From contig QXEO01000553.1 in assembly GCA_007115705.1 (NCBI GenBank), forward strand, positions 14,058,568 to 14,122,567: 64,000 nt of DNA, read 5' to 3'. Source of the DNA: Dactylis glomerata (taxonomy: Eukaryota > Streptophyta > Magnoliopsida > Poales > Poaceae). The notes under the pieces are model-generated. The model saw only the letters and a list, made by a program, of their open reading frames with translations. It was not told where the DNA came from and ran no database searches. The stretch's first letter is position 1. Each line of letters starts with the position of its first letter. Positions 33,345 through 43,700 of this stretch are shown piece after piece. Position numbers and translations under genes: made by a program.

Positions 33345-34440
33345 GTAGCCCCTAAGATTCTACCAGAATTGTACATTCGGGTTAAATCTCTAATCTTGAA
33401 ATCTTCAACTTGATCAATTCTTTGACTTCTTCATATCTTCAAATCTTTGACTTGGTCATTCGACTTATTTTATTAACAATATCTCGCAAGGGGTTTTGAT
33501 GAACGAGCCTGACAACTCTGACAGATCAAGAGGTCAGTTAACGGCCAAAGCAGATACTCACCACCTACTTCAAATTCAATCTCCTTGGACTTGAATTTGG
33601 GATACCGGTCAAATCCACTCTTTTGCCGCATTTAGGACTTACAAAGAATGAATCCCAGTGATTCTCAGGGTACCCAGTGTGTCCACCAGGATTTTTCTTC
33701 ACGTCGTAGACACGGATACATACTAGCAGAGCGCATCCATGTGCGTATACCAGGCCACACAGGACGGATCCCGGGGTCTTACCTTCATGATAAATCACAG
33801 CATTCGAGTTTCGTTGCGATAACGCAACTCAAGAATCTCATGTCATAGTCTTTTGACTGAAAATATTTGGGTTGCATAACCATAAAAACTCTCTCCCGAT
33901 AGGAGTAATGTCACATCAGTGAATCATTCTCCATCTTCATTGCTTCAGTATTCATGAATATGCATCATCGGGTGCGCGCTCAGCGCTCCCGATAGGAGTA
34001 GCCCCCGAGGCTATAGTCGAATGTTTTTGAGTATAGACTCAAACATACCGCTCTCTTTATCTTCATATCTCAAAAATTCAATGATAAAATTGTCAGGTGC
34101 GCGCTCAGCGCTCCCGATAGGAGTAACCCCAAGGGTATAGTCGAATTTTTTGGGTATAGTCTCTTCGATCGTAATTTAAATTGTCGGCGCCAACCTTATT
34201 TCCTTTATTCTGAACTCGTCATATTCAAATATTTGGCAAGTGTATGCACTTGTCGACTTGACCTTCTCCCTTTCATCTTCTTCATGACATCATTGTCCAA
34301 TTTGAGCTATACGTCACTTGTAATTTCGGCGCGAACCGTTTCGTGGGTAGCACGGTAATTTTAATATTTCCTGCCCGTTAGTGGGCTGCCGCTTCTGCTC
34401 CTCTTGCCATGTCTCAGCCCACGTTCCTTCGTCGAGAAGG
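33345..34440 (+). other. Tat2 spacer between 3' LTR and antisense gene
   Basis: About 1.1 kb without a recognised gene. It holds two copies of GGTGCGCGCTCAGCGCTCCC (33970-33989 and 34099-34118, the second CAGGTGCG...) followed by CGATAGGAGTA, each near ATAGTCGAA. Presumably 3' untranslated/regulatory DNA of the antisense gene promoter. Confidence 0.5.
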
Positions 34441-34449
34441 TATATAAGG
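34441..34449 (+). promoter_or_regulatory. TATA box of Tat2 antisense gene
   Basis: TATATAAGG about 120 bp upstream of the first ATG (34561), with a CT/GCC-rich leader between. It points to an own promoter on the strand opposite to the element. Confidence 0.55.
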
Positions 34450-34560
34450 GGAGAGTGGGGGTGTTTACTGTTTACCAGCTCTTCTTCTCCGCCGCCGCCG
34501 CCATTGCCGATCTCTTCATCTGTGTTCTTTGCGCATAGAACCCCTAGGCTTGAATTGTAG

Positions 34561-37231
34561 ATGCACGTGAAACATCTCGCCTCAAAGAATGCCATGGCCA
34601 AGGGAAAGAGTGCAAACCCTGCGACCAATTGGGTGCGCTCTACCATCAAGCAGAGGGAGATGGAGAAGGCTTGAACGGATGGCTTCATCTCCTCCAAGGA
34701 CTCCATCGAATTTCCAAGCACCAAGCGGATCCCGCAGCCCCTGAGCGGTTATTGGGTGATGTTCCTCTCCTTCCTGCTCTGCAGTCACCGAATTCCATCC
34801 TACACATTGCCTGCTTCGTGACTCTTTGCGAGTCATTCTTGCGGATAGAGCCCCACTTCCTTCTCTGGCGTTCAATTTTTCGACTTCGCCATAGCATCGC
34901 GTTATCCAATAAACCTGAATTGGGCGGTGCAGTTGTCTCTGTGCGCGCTGAAGCTCCATATTTGGAGTTTTCTATGTCTGCGTCAGTCTAGGGTTGGAGG
35001 ACAAAATGGTTCTATATCAAGGACCGCAAGGCCTCCTCTGAAGATCAATATGGCCTAGCCCCCTTCGATGCCTCCAAGGAACTGAAGAAAATGGCATCGT
35101 GGGATTCGCTGCCCACAGATGCTGAAATGGAGCAAATTGCCCCTCTGCTGAGTCGCATTCAAACTCTGAAAGGAGGTAAAGGAGGTACTCTGTCGGGTAT
35201 TTAGCTTATGGCATTCTTTGTGCAACGTCGAGTTCAACCCCTTCAGCATCGCCTCTCCAAACTTTGGAGCTACTCTGGCTTGGTGGATTCCTCTCGCATC
35301 TTTGCAGATTTGATGGCGCAGGAGAATGTCGACAAGCGAGTTAGGAACCTCACCAAGCTCACCAAAGACCATGCAGTCGCAGATTTGACTGCAAGCTACT
35401 TTGATTCCACACACCCTCTACCCAAGGTATGCATTTGCTTCGCATACATGTCATTGAATTTCATTGATGTTTGCCTTTTGTATTTCCCTATACTTTTCCT
35501 AACTTATTCTTGTTTAGGACCATCAATTCCTCGTCTCGCTCCCTCCTCTCCCTGAGGAAGGGCCCCTTCCGGTTGATCTGGCCTCCATTGTATCTGAAGC
35601 CCCCGAGGCTGAAGAAACCTAGGATGAAGATGAAGCCGAAGATTCAGAAGAAGACACCCATTCGATGACATCGCCTCCTCCTGCACTGTCTGAAGACACT
35701 GGTGCGGGCAAGAAGAGGAAGCGTGTTGATGAGGTGGCTTCTTCGAGTAACTCTGTACATAAAACCGCTGCTCCTAAAGCCCCTAATGTCGACATCTTCG
35801 ACCTCATGGCCTCGTAAGTGTTTCCGCAAATTCTATTATCTTCTTTTTTTTGCTTCTTTCATTCGGGTTATATAAAACCTGTTTCTTGTTTGCAGTGATG
35901 ACGAAGAATCATAGCCGGATGCCATGGCTGCTCCTTCTCCATGAGCTACAACTCCTAACAAGCCTCCTGCGCAAGAACCTGAGCTCTCTGCCGAAGTGCC
36001 AAGGGTCACCAGAGCTTCTACCAAGAAGATTACCATGTCCTGAAACACCAAACGGCAGAAGAAATCCAAAGAAGCTAACATTTCTCTTGAGGTGCATGAA
36101 CCTTCGAGCTCTTCAGATGATGTGAGTGACTGCACTTAAAGGTTTTTCCCCTTCTCCTTGCCCATATTTACACTTTCTTGCCTTGCCAGGCGCTAATGAA
36201 GAAATTCGTCGCCTTGAATGTACTCAATACTAGAGAGTTGCGAAAGCTTCTGAAGGTTAACTTTTTCCCTTGTTTCTGCTTGCTTGGCATGTTTTTCCCT
36301 CCTGTTTTCTTAACCTTCCTTCTTCTTTATTTGCTGGATTTTAGATGCTCTGGCATCAGCAAACACATGAATTGCATCTCTGGAGGCTGAGCTTATCACT
36401 TCATAGAGAGCGTATGACTCCGCGACTGCCGCTGAAGCAAACGCTAAAAAGTTGCACAAGATAGCAGTTGCCAAGGCAAAGAAGGCGGAGAAAGATTTAG
36501 CCGCTGCCAGCGAAGTGCGCTTTCAGTGAGAACAAGTCGTTGCCAAATGGCTCAACGTAATTTCCGCTGCTGCTGGAGGTAAATACTTGTCTTGTTCCTT
36601 TTTCCCCGCTGGTCTTACTTTCTTTATACTTCATTGATAATGCCCTTTCATTCTCACTTATATTTTCTTGCTCATTTATTCAGAGCGTACCAAGACTCCT
36701 TTATCAACTCCGCAACCTGGCGATGATCCTCTTCTGGCTGCGGTTAACTTGCTTGAAGCAAACTGGATATCTGTCCAGGATACCTTCGAGTTGGTAAGCC
36801 GCGTTCTATCACGGATGTTTGGTGGGTTGTGGCCAAAGAAAAAGGCGGAGGTTCCAGCCAATGACCTGAAGAAGCTTGCCAAGGCCTTTGACACCCATGG
36901 TGATCCTCTCCTTCAACTGAAAGGTCTTTCTGTTAAGCGAGGCATTGAAGGCGCTGTCGCGCTATCCTATGCGCATGGTGAAGATCTTGACTGGGAGAAG
37001 ATTGGATCTCCCCATGGCCATACACATTCGGAGCTCAAGGCTTTCTTTGAGAAGGCAAAGAAATTGGCACCCGCCATAGTGTCAATAATTTCTCCTTCAG
37101 CAGCCTCGGCGGCTTCTTTGGTGCCAAATCCCTCGACTCCAGTCACTACTTCTTCCGTGCCTCCTCCAGCTGCTGAAGATGATGCTACCGTTCCTCCTAC
37201 TGCCACGGAGCGAAATGCTGAGGTGGCATAG
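34561..37231 (+). pseudogene. Tat2 antisense gene, six exons, 'putative gypsy type transposon' family, degenerate
   Basis: Exons by GT-AG signals and frame: 34561-35426, 35518-35813, 35896-36121, about 36190-36255, about 36345-36576 and about 36685-37231 (stop 37229-37231). Exon 1 carries the domain core (TPNSILHIACFVTLCESFL, GWRTKWFYIKDRK, QLMAFF-like RRVQPLQHRLSKLW). Exon 2 is acidic with KKRKR, a likely nuclear signal. Exons 4-5 look coiled-coil and exon 6 ends in a Pro/Ser/Ala tail. Premature stops: TGA at 34672, 35942, 36041, 36368 and 36527; TAG at 34989, 35620, 35912 and 36404. A deletion/frameshift lies near 34780. Role unknown; homologous to the Tat1 antisense ORF. Confidence 0.65.
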
Positions 37232-37475
37232 ATTCAGCTTCTTTCTCATAGTTTTCCTTAAAGCTTTTGATTGTAATAGCTTTGTAGTACTATGCAACCC
37301 GAGAACATTAGCCGAAGGGTTTTTTATATATGTAAATATATCTCTCCTCTATGACGTGTTATGGTAGTTTCTAAAATATTTCTCCTTTCCTTTCTTTTGA
37401 CTTTTAGTCTATACGCCTTGGTGATCCTCTAAGTCATGCTTACGCTCCCTCTTCCGATGTGCTTGGTTCCCGAGT

Positions 37476-38329
37476 TTGTCACCTTCTTGCCGTTGCTCTC
37501 AATGCACGGAATATTCTTCAAGGATTTTGGATCTGGAGACTCACTTAACTTTGGCCAAATGCCAAGCGAAGATGGCCATTGACAAAGCTAGAAAAGCTTG
37601 CGGTTTTATGAAGCAGATTTCTGCTCTTGATGACCAGGTGTCTAGTCTGACGGCCAAGATTGTTCATCATGAAGAATGCGAGTCTTTTATCCTTGGCATT
37701 ATCGAATCTGCTTGCGAGATGCTGCGATGTAAGACTCCTTTCGACTTCTTTCTTTCCTCTTGGTTATTTTATCTCAACACTTTTTGTGATATCCTTTGCC
37801 ACCGTAGGCACTTGCTTGGATTTCGCTGCTGAAGATCATCGGGTTACTGAGCGAAGTGCGGCTCTGGAAAGAATGTCCGCAGGTGTTGAGACTCTGTGGT
37901 CTGATCCTCGATGTCGGAATGCTATCGTGTTGCTTCAGGAACGTGCCCAGCATGTTGGCGAATCAGTTGATGGTTGTCAAAGAGCTCTCATAATGATGCA
38001 TTCTGTTATGCTTCCTCATAATCCTCTGCCAGGAAGTTTTCCACTGCTTCTCGATACTTTCAGATCTAGCCAGCGTATTCATTGATTTAGTGGCGGGTGC
38101 CAATTTTGCTCTTGGGTGGATGCGCAAGTGGCACCCAAAGCTTAATTATAGCTCTATGTCCTTAAGTTTGGCCCCAAGTGGAGCTAGTCTGTGAGTAGAT
38201 ATGGAGAGTACCTTGCAGCCTGCTCAAAGGATTGTAGCTAGGCTGCTGCAAGTGGACGCCGCATTTTTCCGCGAGTTCCACTATTTAGATTCTCTAGGCG
38301 TAGATGATTCTGAGAACCCATTACTGTAA
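37476..38329 (+). pseudogene. Second antisense coding segment in Tat2 (two exons, frameshifted)
   Basis: Exon 37476-37728 encodes a coiled-coil-like stretch (MAIDKARKACGFMKQIS). An intron of 79 bp (37729-37807, GTAAG...GTAG) follows. The second exon contains ALERMSAGVETLW and, after a frameshift near 38065, a region with GANFALGWMRKWHPKLNYSS and FFREFHYLDSLG, ending TAA 38327-38329. TGA at about 38190 interrupts it. It may be the 3' part of the same antisense gene or a second gene. I do not recognise a function. Confidence 0.5.
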
Positions 38330-38677
38330 GTTGTCGAACGCGAGAGTTTTTTATTTCATGACTATATGTCTGAAATTTATACTCAGAGCATTTTTCTATA
38401 TGGTTCGTGTGTTTACCGCATTTTTTCCCTTTTGAAAGACTCGTAAACTCAAATATGAGGAACGCTTTATCTTTATTATTCTTGTAATGTAAGATACATG
38501 GGGTGACCCAAGAGATCCGGCCTATGACCTGTGTTCTAGATCTAGAGGGCGTTACCCTAGGACAACTCGTGGCTTTTATAGCCTTATACTTCTATGCTAC
38601 TTTTTGTTCCCTGATAATCACGCCGTCATGGTCTTCTCTCCTTCTCCTGCGACTTCCACTTCTCCCGATGCTTCTAC

Positions 38678-39270
38678 TCATGGTTTCTTTGTCTCTGGCT
38701 CTGGAGTACGTCCTTCGGGCAGCTTGTCGCCTTTCATAGTCGTGCTTGTCACTTTTTTTGCATAGTTGGCTATCATGCTAAAGTTTTGTGCCATCCTGTG
38801 GAACTCTTTGTCGCATTGGTCAGAAACCTCAAAGCTTCCCTTCACTATGATTATTCCCTTTGGCCCTGGCATCTTGAGTACTAGATACATATAGTGAGGT
38901 ACTGCCATGAATCACGAAAACGTGGGTCTCCCGAGGATCGCGTGATACTGAGATGGCCAGTCCATGACTTTGAAGTCTAGCTTTTCTCTTCTATAGTTTC
39001 ATCTGTTACCGAAGCAGACGTTGAGTGCTATTCGACCTAGTGGATAGTTAGCTCTTCCTGGTACTATCCCATGGAAGGAACCGTCTGTGGGCTTCAGGAA
39101 TTCTAGTGATATGTGCATTGCTCTGAGTGTCTTTGCATATATCAAGTTTATTCCACTTCCTACGTCCATGAATATTCTGTCGACATCATATATGCCAATT
39201 TGAGCTTTGAGTACCAGAGGCGCATTTCCTGGCCGAGGTACTGTTATAGGATGATCTTCTCTGGTGAACT
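38678..39270 (-). pseudogene. Tat2 protease region, degenerate
   Basis: In one minus frame: VPRPGNAPLVLKAQIGIYDV, DVGSGINLIYAKTL (normally an Asp-Gly-Gly-Ser type active site), WPSQYHAILGRPTF, FMAVPHYMYLVLKMPGP and KGSFEVSDQCDKEF. These are landmarks of the Tat-lineage protease and the linker before RT. TGA codons at 39001-38999 and 38914-38912 break it; both fit CGA to TGA. The frame stops at 38678 and no RT follows. Gag lies across Tekay2, at 47413 onward. Confidence 0.75.
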
Positions 39271-39537
39271 CGATTGGTTGCTCTAACCAATGTAGATATT
39301 CCGTTGTGGCTGGAGGTGCTATGATTGCTAGGTTGATTTATCGAGTTATGCTTTTCTCTTCTTTGTTCGACTTGGGCACGGGTTGTATCATTGCTGTTAT
39401 GTGCCCTTTGGATGGAACATACCCCCCGTCGTCATTGCATCCCTGGTTTGACTGTTCTTGTACTGGAATAAATCCAGTGTTCCCTTGTTGACTTGTGTTG
39501 GCATTGTTGCTGTTCCCTTCGTATCCTTATCGCTTTG

Positions 39538-42500
39538 TGTAACGACCCGGAAAAATTCCCCTATTAGATTTTGCTTGTTATTTTTCTTTTTGCATCATCG
39601 TGACGTCTTGCATCGTCATGCATTCTATAACCTTGCATATTGTGTCAAAAACCAAAAAAAAAATATTTGGTACAAACCTATTCTTATTTTTACTCGTGTG
39701 GTTCTATAGAAACCCTTCTCTCTCTTTTCTTATTTTAAATTAAAACTAAAACTATAATCTCTGCAGACTTTTGAAATTGTTTGAATTTAAATCAAGTTTG
39801 TGAAAATTGTTTTGTAAAACTTCCCTCCTCCTTGTTTCTTGTTTACTCTCAATCTTCTTTCTATCAATTTCTGAAAATCTTAAAAAAATGCCCCACCTTT
39901 TTCCTTCTCTCCGTTTGACCCGGCTAGGCCCCTCACCTCCGTGACACATCTAATTCCGAGCGGAGACGCTCGTCCCTTTTCCCCTCTTATCGCCTTCCCC
40001 AGGCACGCACGCAGGAGGCATGCTCCTCTGCCTGTCACACAACCACCCTCTGTGCTTTTTGACCCCAACAACCGCACCTACGCGATCCTTATCACCTCTG
40101 CCCCGCCTTCCTTCCTTCCCCTTTTCTTTCCTCCTCTCCACGCAAGGAACCCGAGCAAAAAACTACTGCTAGTTACCACCTCCACCTCACCATGGCGCTG
40201 TTCTCCAGAGCTCTCCAGCTGGACCAGACAAGCTCGGCATCGACTTGGCCTTGCTGCCAGGGACGTCTCAGCTCGAAGAATCGACGCGCACTGCCAAGAA
40301 CAGATAACAGGGCCCTCTTCTTCCGCTTCGGTGTCCGGCAAAATCAGGTCGCTTCGGTCCTCCTTGAGCTTCCCCGAGCATGCTCGCATTCTCAAGGTGA
40401 TCCCCACTTCCTTCTCCACCCTTCCCCGGTGTTTTTAACATCACTGAGTCATCCTCTTCGTCCTCGCCTGTAACTCCTTCTCCATGAATGAGCTCGAGTT
40501 CAAGCTCGCGCGCAGGCCCGCATCTTCTTCCCGCACACAGGCGCCGCTGTACATCAACTCCGCGTGTGCGTGCTATTTTCCCGCAAGCCCGGTCGTCCTC
40601 TCCCTCCGAATCTCCGCCCGACTGACGCCGACTCCGTCCTCCTGCCTGTCCATCTGCACCGAGCTCCTCGGAGCTTCAGTTTCGTCAGGATAAACTCCAT
40701 TCACAGCGCAATATAAAAACGCGCTGCCTATTCTGTTCACGTCCCAGCGAGCAGTGTAGTGGTATGGTTCCTTTGCCCAAATCTTTGCAGATCCGAGTTC
40801 AAATCCCATCAGCTGCTGGATAAAACCCCCCCTTTTTTCTCCTATTTTTGTTTCAGATCCGGCGCCCCAGTTGGGCTTCGGCCCAGATCCGCCCGGAGCA
40901 ATCCGTCGCCGGCGCGCGACAGCTAATATCCACTGCCTTTCGTCTCAGGTCCAGCCCAGTTTCAGCCTTCACTGTTTCCCGTTTTTCTGAAATCCCTGCA
41001 AACGTTTGAATCTCGAATAAATCATATCTTTCAAACCGTAACTCAGAATACAAAGTATTTTATATGAATTTTTATCAGAAAAATGTGTAGAATTTGAATA
41101 TGCCATTCATATTACTGTTTGCATCTCGCATCATGTAGTGACGTGGTAATTTGCATCCCACTTAATAAGTAACATATGGAGTATTTTGGGAAATGCTTAT
41201 AATGGTTTCCCGCTTCATTTAACTTTGTGTAGCTCACCCATATCTTGTGTTTGCCATGCTAATCAACATTTAAATTGCCGGGTAGTAAAACAACTTCAAC
41301 CTAATATGTGTGCATCGGGATTCCGATCCCGCTTAATTTTGTTAAGTTGCATTGCATCATATTTGCCATGTCATGCATACCTTCACATGATCATGCCGAT
41401 TCTTTTGTCGTAGTAGTAAGTCTTGCATCCGTTGTTTGTTGTAGCATTTTGCTTCTTCTCGGATAGGCCGATTCGTGGTGATGTGAGCAACGACAAGTTC
41501 TTCGGGTGTTCTTCGACAATCTTTTCAGGCGAGCCCTTTTCTCTCTACCCATTTAACATTTTTGCTCTCGCTAGCTCTATATTCCAGCCTTGCGTCACGA
41601 TGCTTTGTTCGAGTCCCGTATCCTATCCACCTGTTTATCCAAAGCAAAGCCATAGAACCTTCCATACATCCCATTAACCATGTGCTTGTTGTTTGAGTTG
41701 GCCTTGCGAGTCGTAGGCATTTTCAGGTTGTTCGAGTTGTTTTATCTTATCGGGTTGGGAAAGTTATCACATGCTCTACTTTTTGGATATATGTTGTTGG
41801 AGGTAATCATGGCTTACTTTATTGTTAAAACTTAAAATTGAATTAAGCAGAGGCATCGGTGAGTCATTTTGCCAGTTTTCCGACGGCTCACTTGTGTCCC
41901 CTAGGACCCCGAGATCGCATGAACTGTTCTGAGACTGAGCGCTCTAACCACACGTGGGTATGTTTGCGGGCCTCCCCTCGATCACTGCCGGAATCTACAT
42001 ACTTGTCCAGTGGCCACAACTAGTTCGAGGTGTTTCCATTTGGTTCTTGTCGGGCGTGCAGCTTGTATCTTATGGTCCGATTTACTTTGGGGGAAGCCCA
42101 GTGAGCCTTGTAACCCCTTGTTCTGCACGCTCGTGTAGGCGCGGGACGACTGCAGGTGGACAACCTCCCCAGAAGAGAGGCTCCGGTCCATCTTGCAGCG
42201 CCGACGCAAACCGCTAGGTCCGTTCGGAGATTCGGCCGGACTCTCGATACGGGTTAAACTTAGTCAGGTGGCTTCCTGGACTTGTTTGTAGTGAAGGAGA
42301 GTGCGAGTCGTGACTATCCTAATGGTGCACCCGTTTTTATTAAGGGCGCGAGTTTTGCCTGAAGGATTGATCGAACGTGTGGGTACATTTGGGCACCCCT
42401 GCAGGGTTAAATCTTTTCGAAAAGCCGTGTCCGCGGTTATGGACGACTTGGAGCTGTACTACTCGATCATAGAATAACTTACACCTGTTATTTCAATACT

Positions 42501-43246
42501 AATAAACTTGTATAGTAAGTTAGCAAAACTACAATAACAAACCTGCAATATAAAACTTGTTAACTGTGTGAGTGCCTTTGCAATTACTTCCTTGTTGGGT
42601 ACGAAGGGGGTAATGTATCGGCTGGGTTATGTTTGGTGTTAGTAACTAGTTGGTTACTTTTATGCGCTCTCTTATCTTATTCTTTTAGACGGAATGTTGT
42701 AGTGTGTCTCTGTAGTAAAGTTCTTTTGTTGCCGCTAAGTCCACCATATAGCCTGTAGGCGAGCACAGCTGAATTCCAGTCTCGTGAGTACGTGCCTCGG
42801 TACTCACCCTCGTTTCTTTCCTTTTCTCTTTCTCCCTCCTTGTTCGGCAACCATTGGCCCGACGCTGTTCACAGGTATGGGAGCGCCGACGTTAGCAAGG
42901 TTACCCTTCCGGCTTGGCCTGGGCAGGGTTTGGACGCCATCGTTTATCTTCAGGCCTCTTAGGCCCATTTGTATTCTTGTCCGTACTGGGATGCTATTTG
43001 CTTTATGTACGATTTGGATCTTTGTATTGTATATTTGGATTCTTGACTCGTGGAGTCTTTGTGGTTATATTATATTCTTTGTGGGTTCCATCGTGAACTT
43101 GTGTAACTGTTGCTACTCGATTCCACCCGCATCACGTGCACGCTCCAACGTGCACGAGGCGCTTGGTGGTGCGTTTCCAAAGCGACATCATGTAGATTGT
43201 GGCTTGATCGATATAATCTGCAAGGTGCCGGTTTTGGGGCGTCACA
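39538..43246 (+). repeat. Tekay2 5' LTR (3709 bp)
   Basis: TATA ATATAAAA at 40711-40718 with predicted start near 40743. A tRNA-like 76-nt stretch lies at 40744-40819, palindromes CCCTGCAGGG at 42397-42406 and CTTTTCGAAAAG at 42413-42424, and a stem GTGAGTAC/GTACTCAC at 42784-42807. Open frames such as 39941-40438 lie in U3 upstream of the TATA and are simply repeated in the other LTR. Confidence 0.9.
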
Positions 43247-43700
43247 AGTGGTATCAGAGCCCAGGTTTTGTCGATACCCACGGGTCCAGTCTGCCTGTAG
43301 GATAACCTTGCCAACGGACGTTGTTGTGTCTAGTGTCAAAACTATTTTGCTAAAAGTGAGTTGGATAGATCTAAGTAGTCTGCAATTTTCTCCTTACCTC
43401 TTTGCTTCTCTCTTCTTGCCTTCGCGAGTTTGACTTCTTTCTCTTACCTTCTTCTTGGAGTTTTTAGGTTCCCACGTGGGTGGACGATTTCTTGCCTTTT
43501 ACCCTAATAGGTTCGTTCTTCGGAAGATCATCATCATCAATGTGAGCAAGAATCTTTTGTTGGTGGTGTCGAGAAGAAATCTCTTGTTAGCGGTGTCGCG
43601 GAGTTTAACATGGCGCGTGAAGATCCGATAGTCGAACCAACTCATCTTCCCCTACACGAGAGTGGATCTCGGGGCGAGATCCCTTGTTAGTGGTGTCGAT
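43247..43700 (+). other. Tekay2 core (454 bp): PBS, repeats, hairpin
   Basis: PBS TGGTATCAGAGC at 43249-43260. A 15-nt motif TTGTTRGYGGTGTCG occurs at 43557-43571, 43584-43598 and 43684-43698. A hairpin GGATCTC-GGGGC-GAGATCC is at 43664-43682, 18 nt before the LTR. The G-run polypurine tract expected there is missing. A short frame beginning ATGGCGCGTGAAGA near 43610 runs to the third repeat; no gag-pol domain is present. Confidence 0.8.

Noticed and set aside
39941..40473. Frames of 165 and 93 codons repeated at 44102-44634
   Set aside because: They are in Tekay2 U3 upstream of the TATA; repetition only reflects the young LTR pair, and no homology is recognised.
40744..40819. Functional tRNA gene
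   Set aside because: The T-stem does not pair well and the two LTR copies differ in the B box; reported only as tRNA-like.
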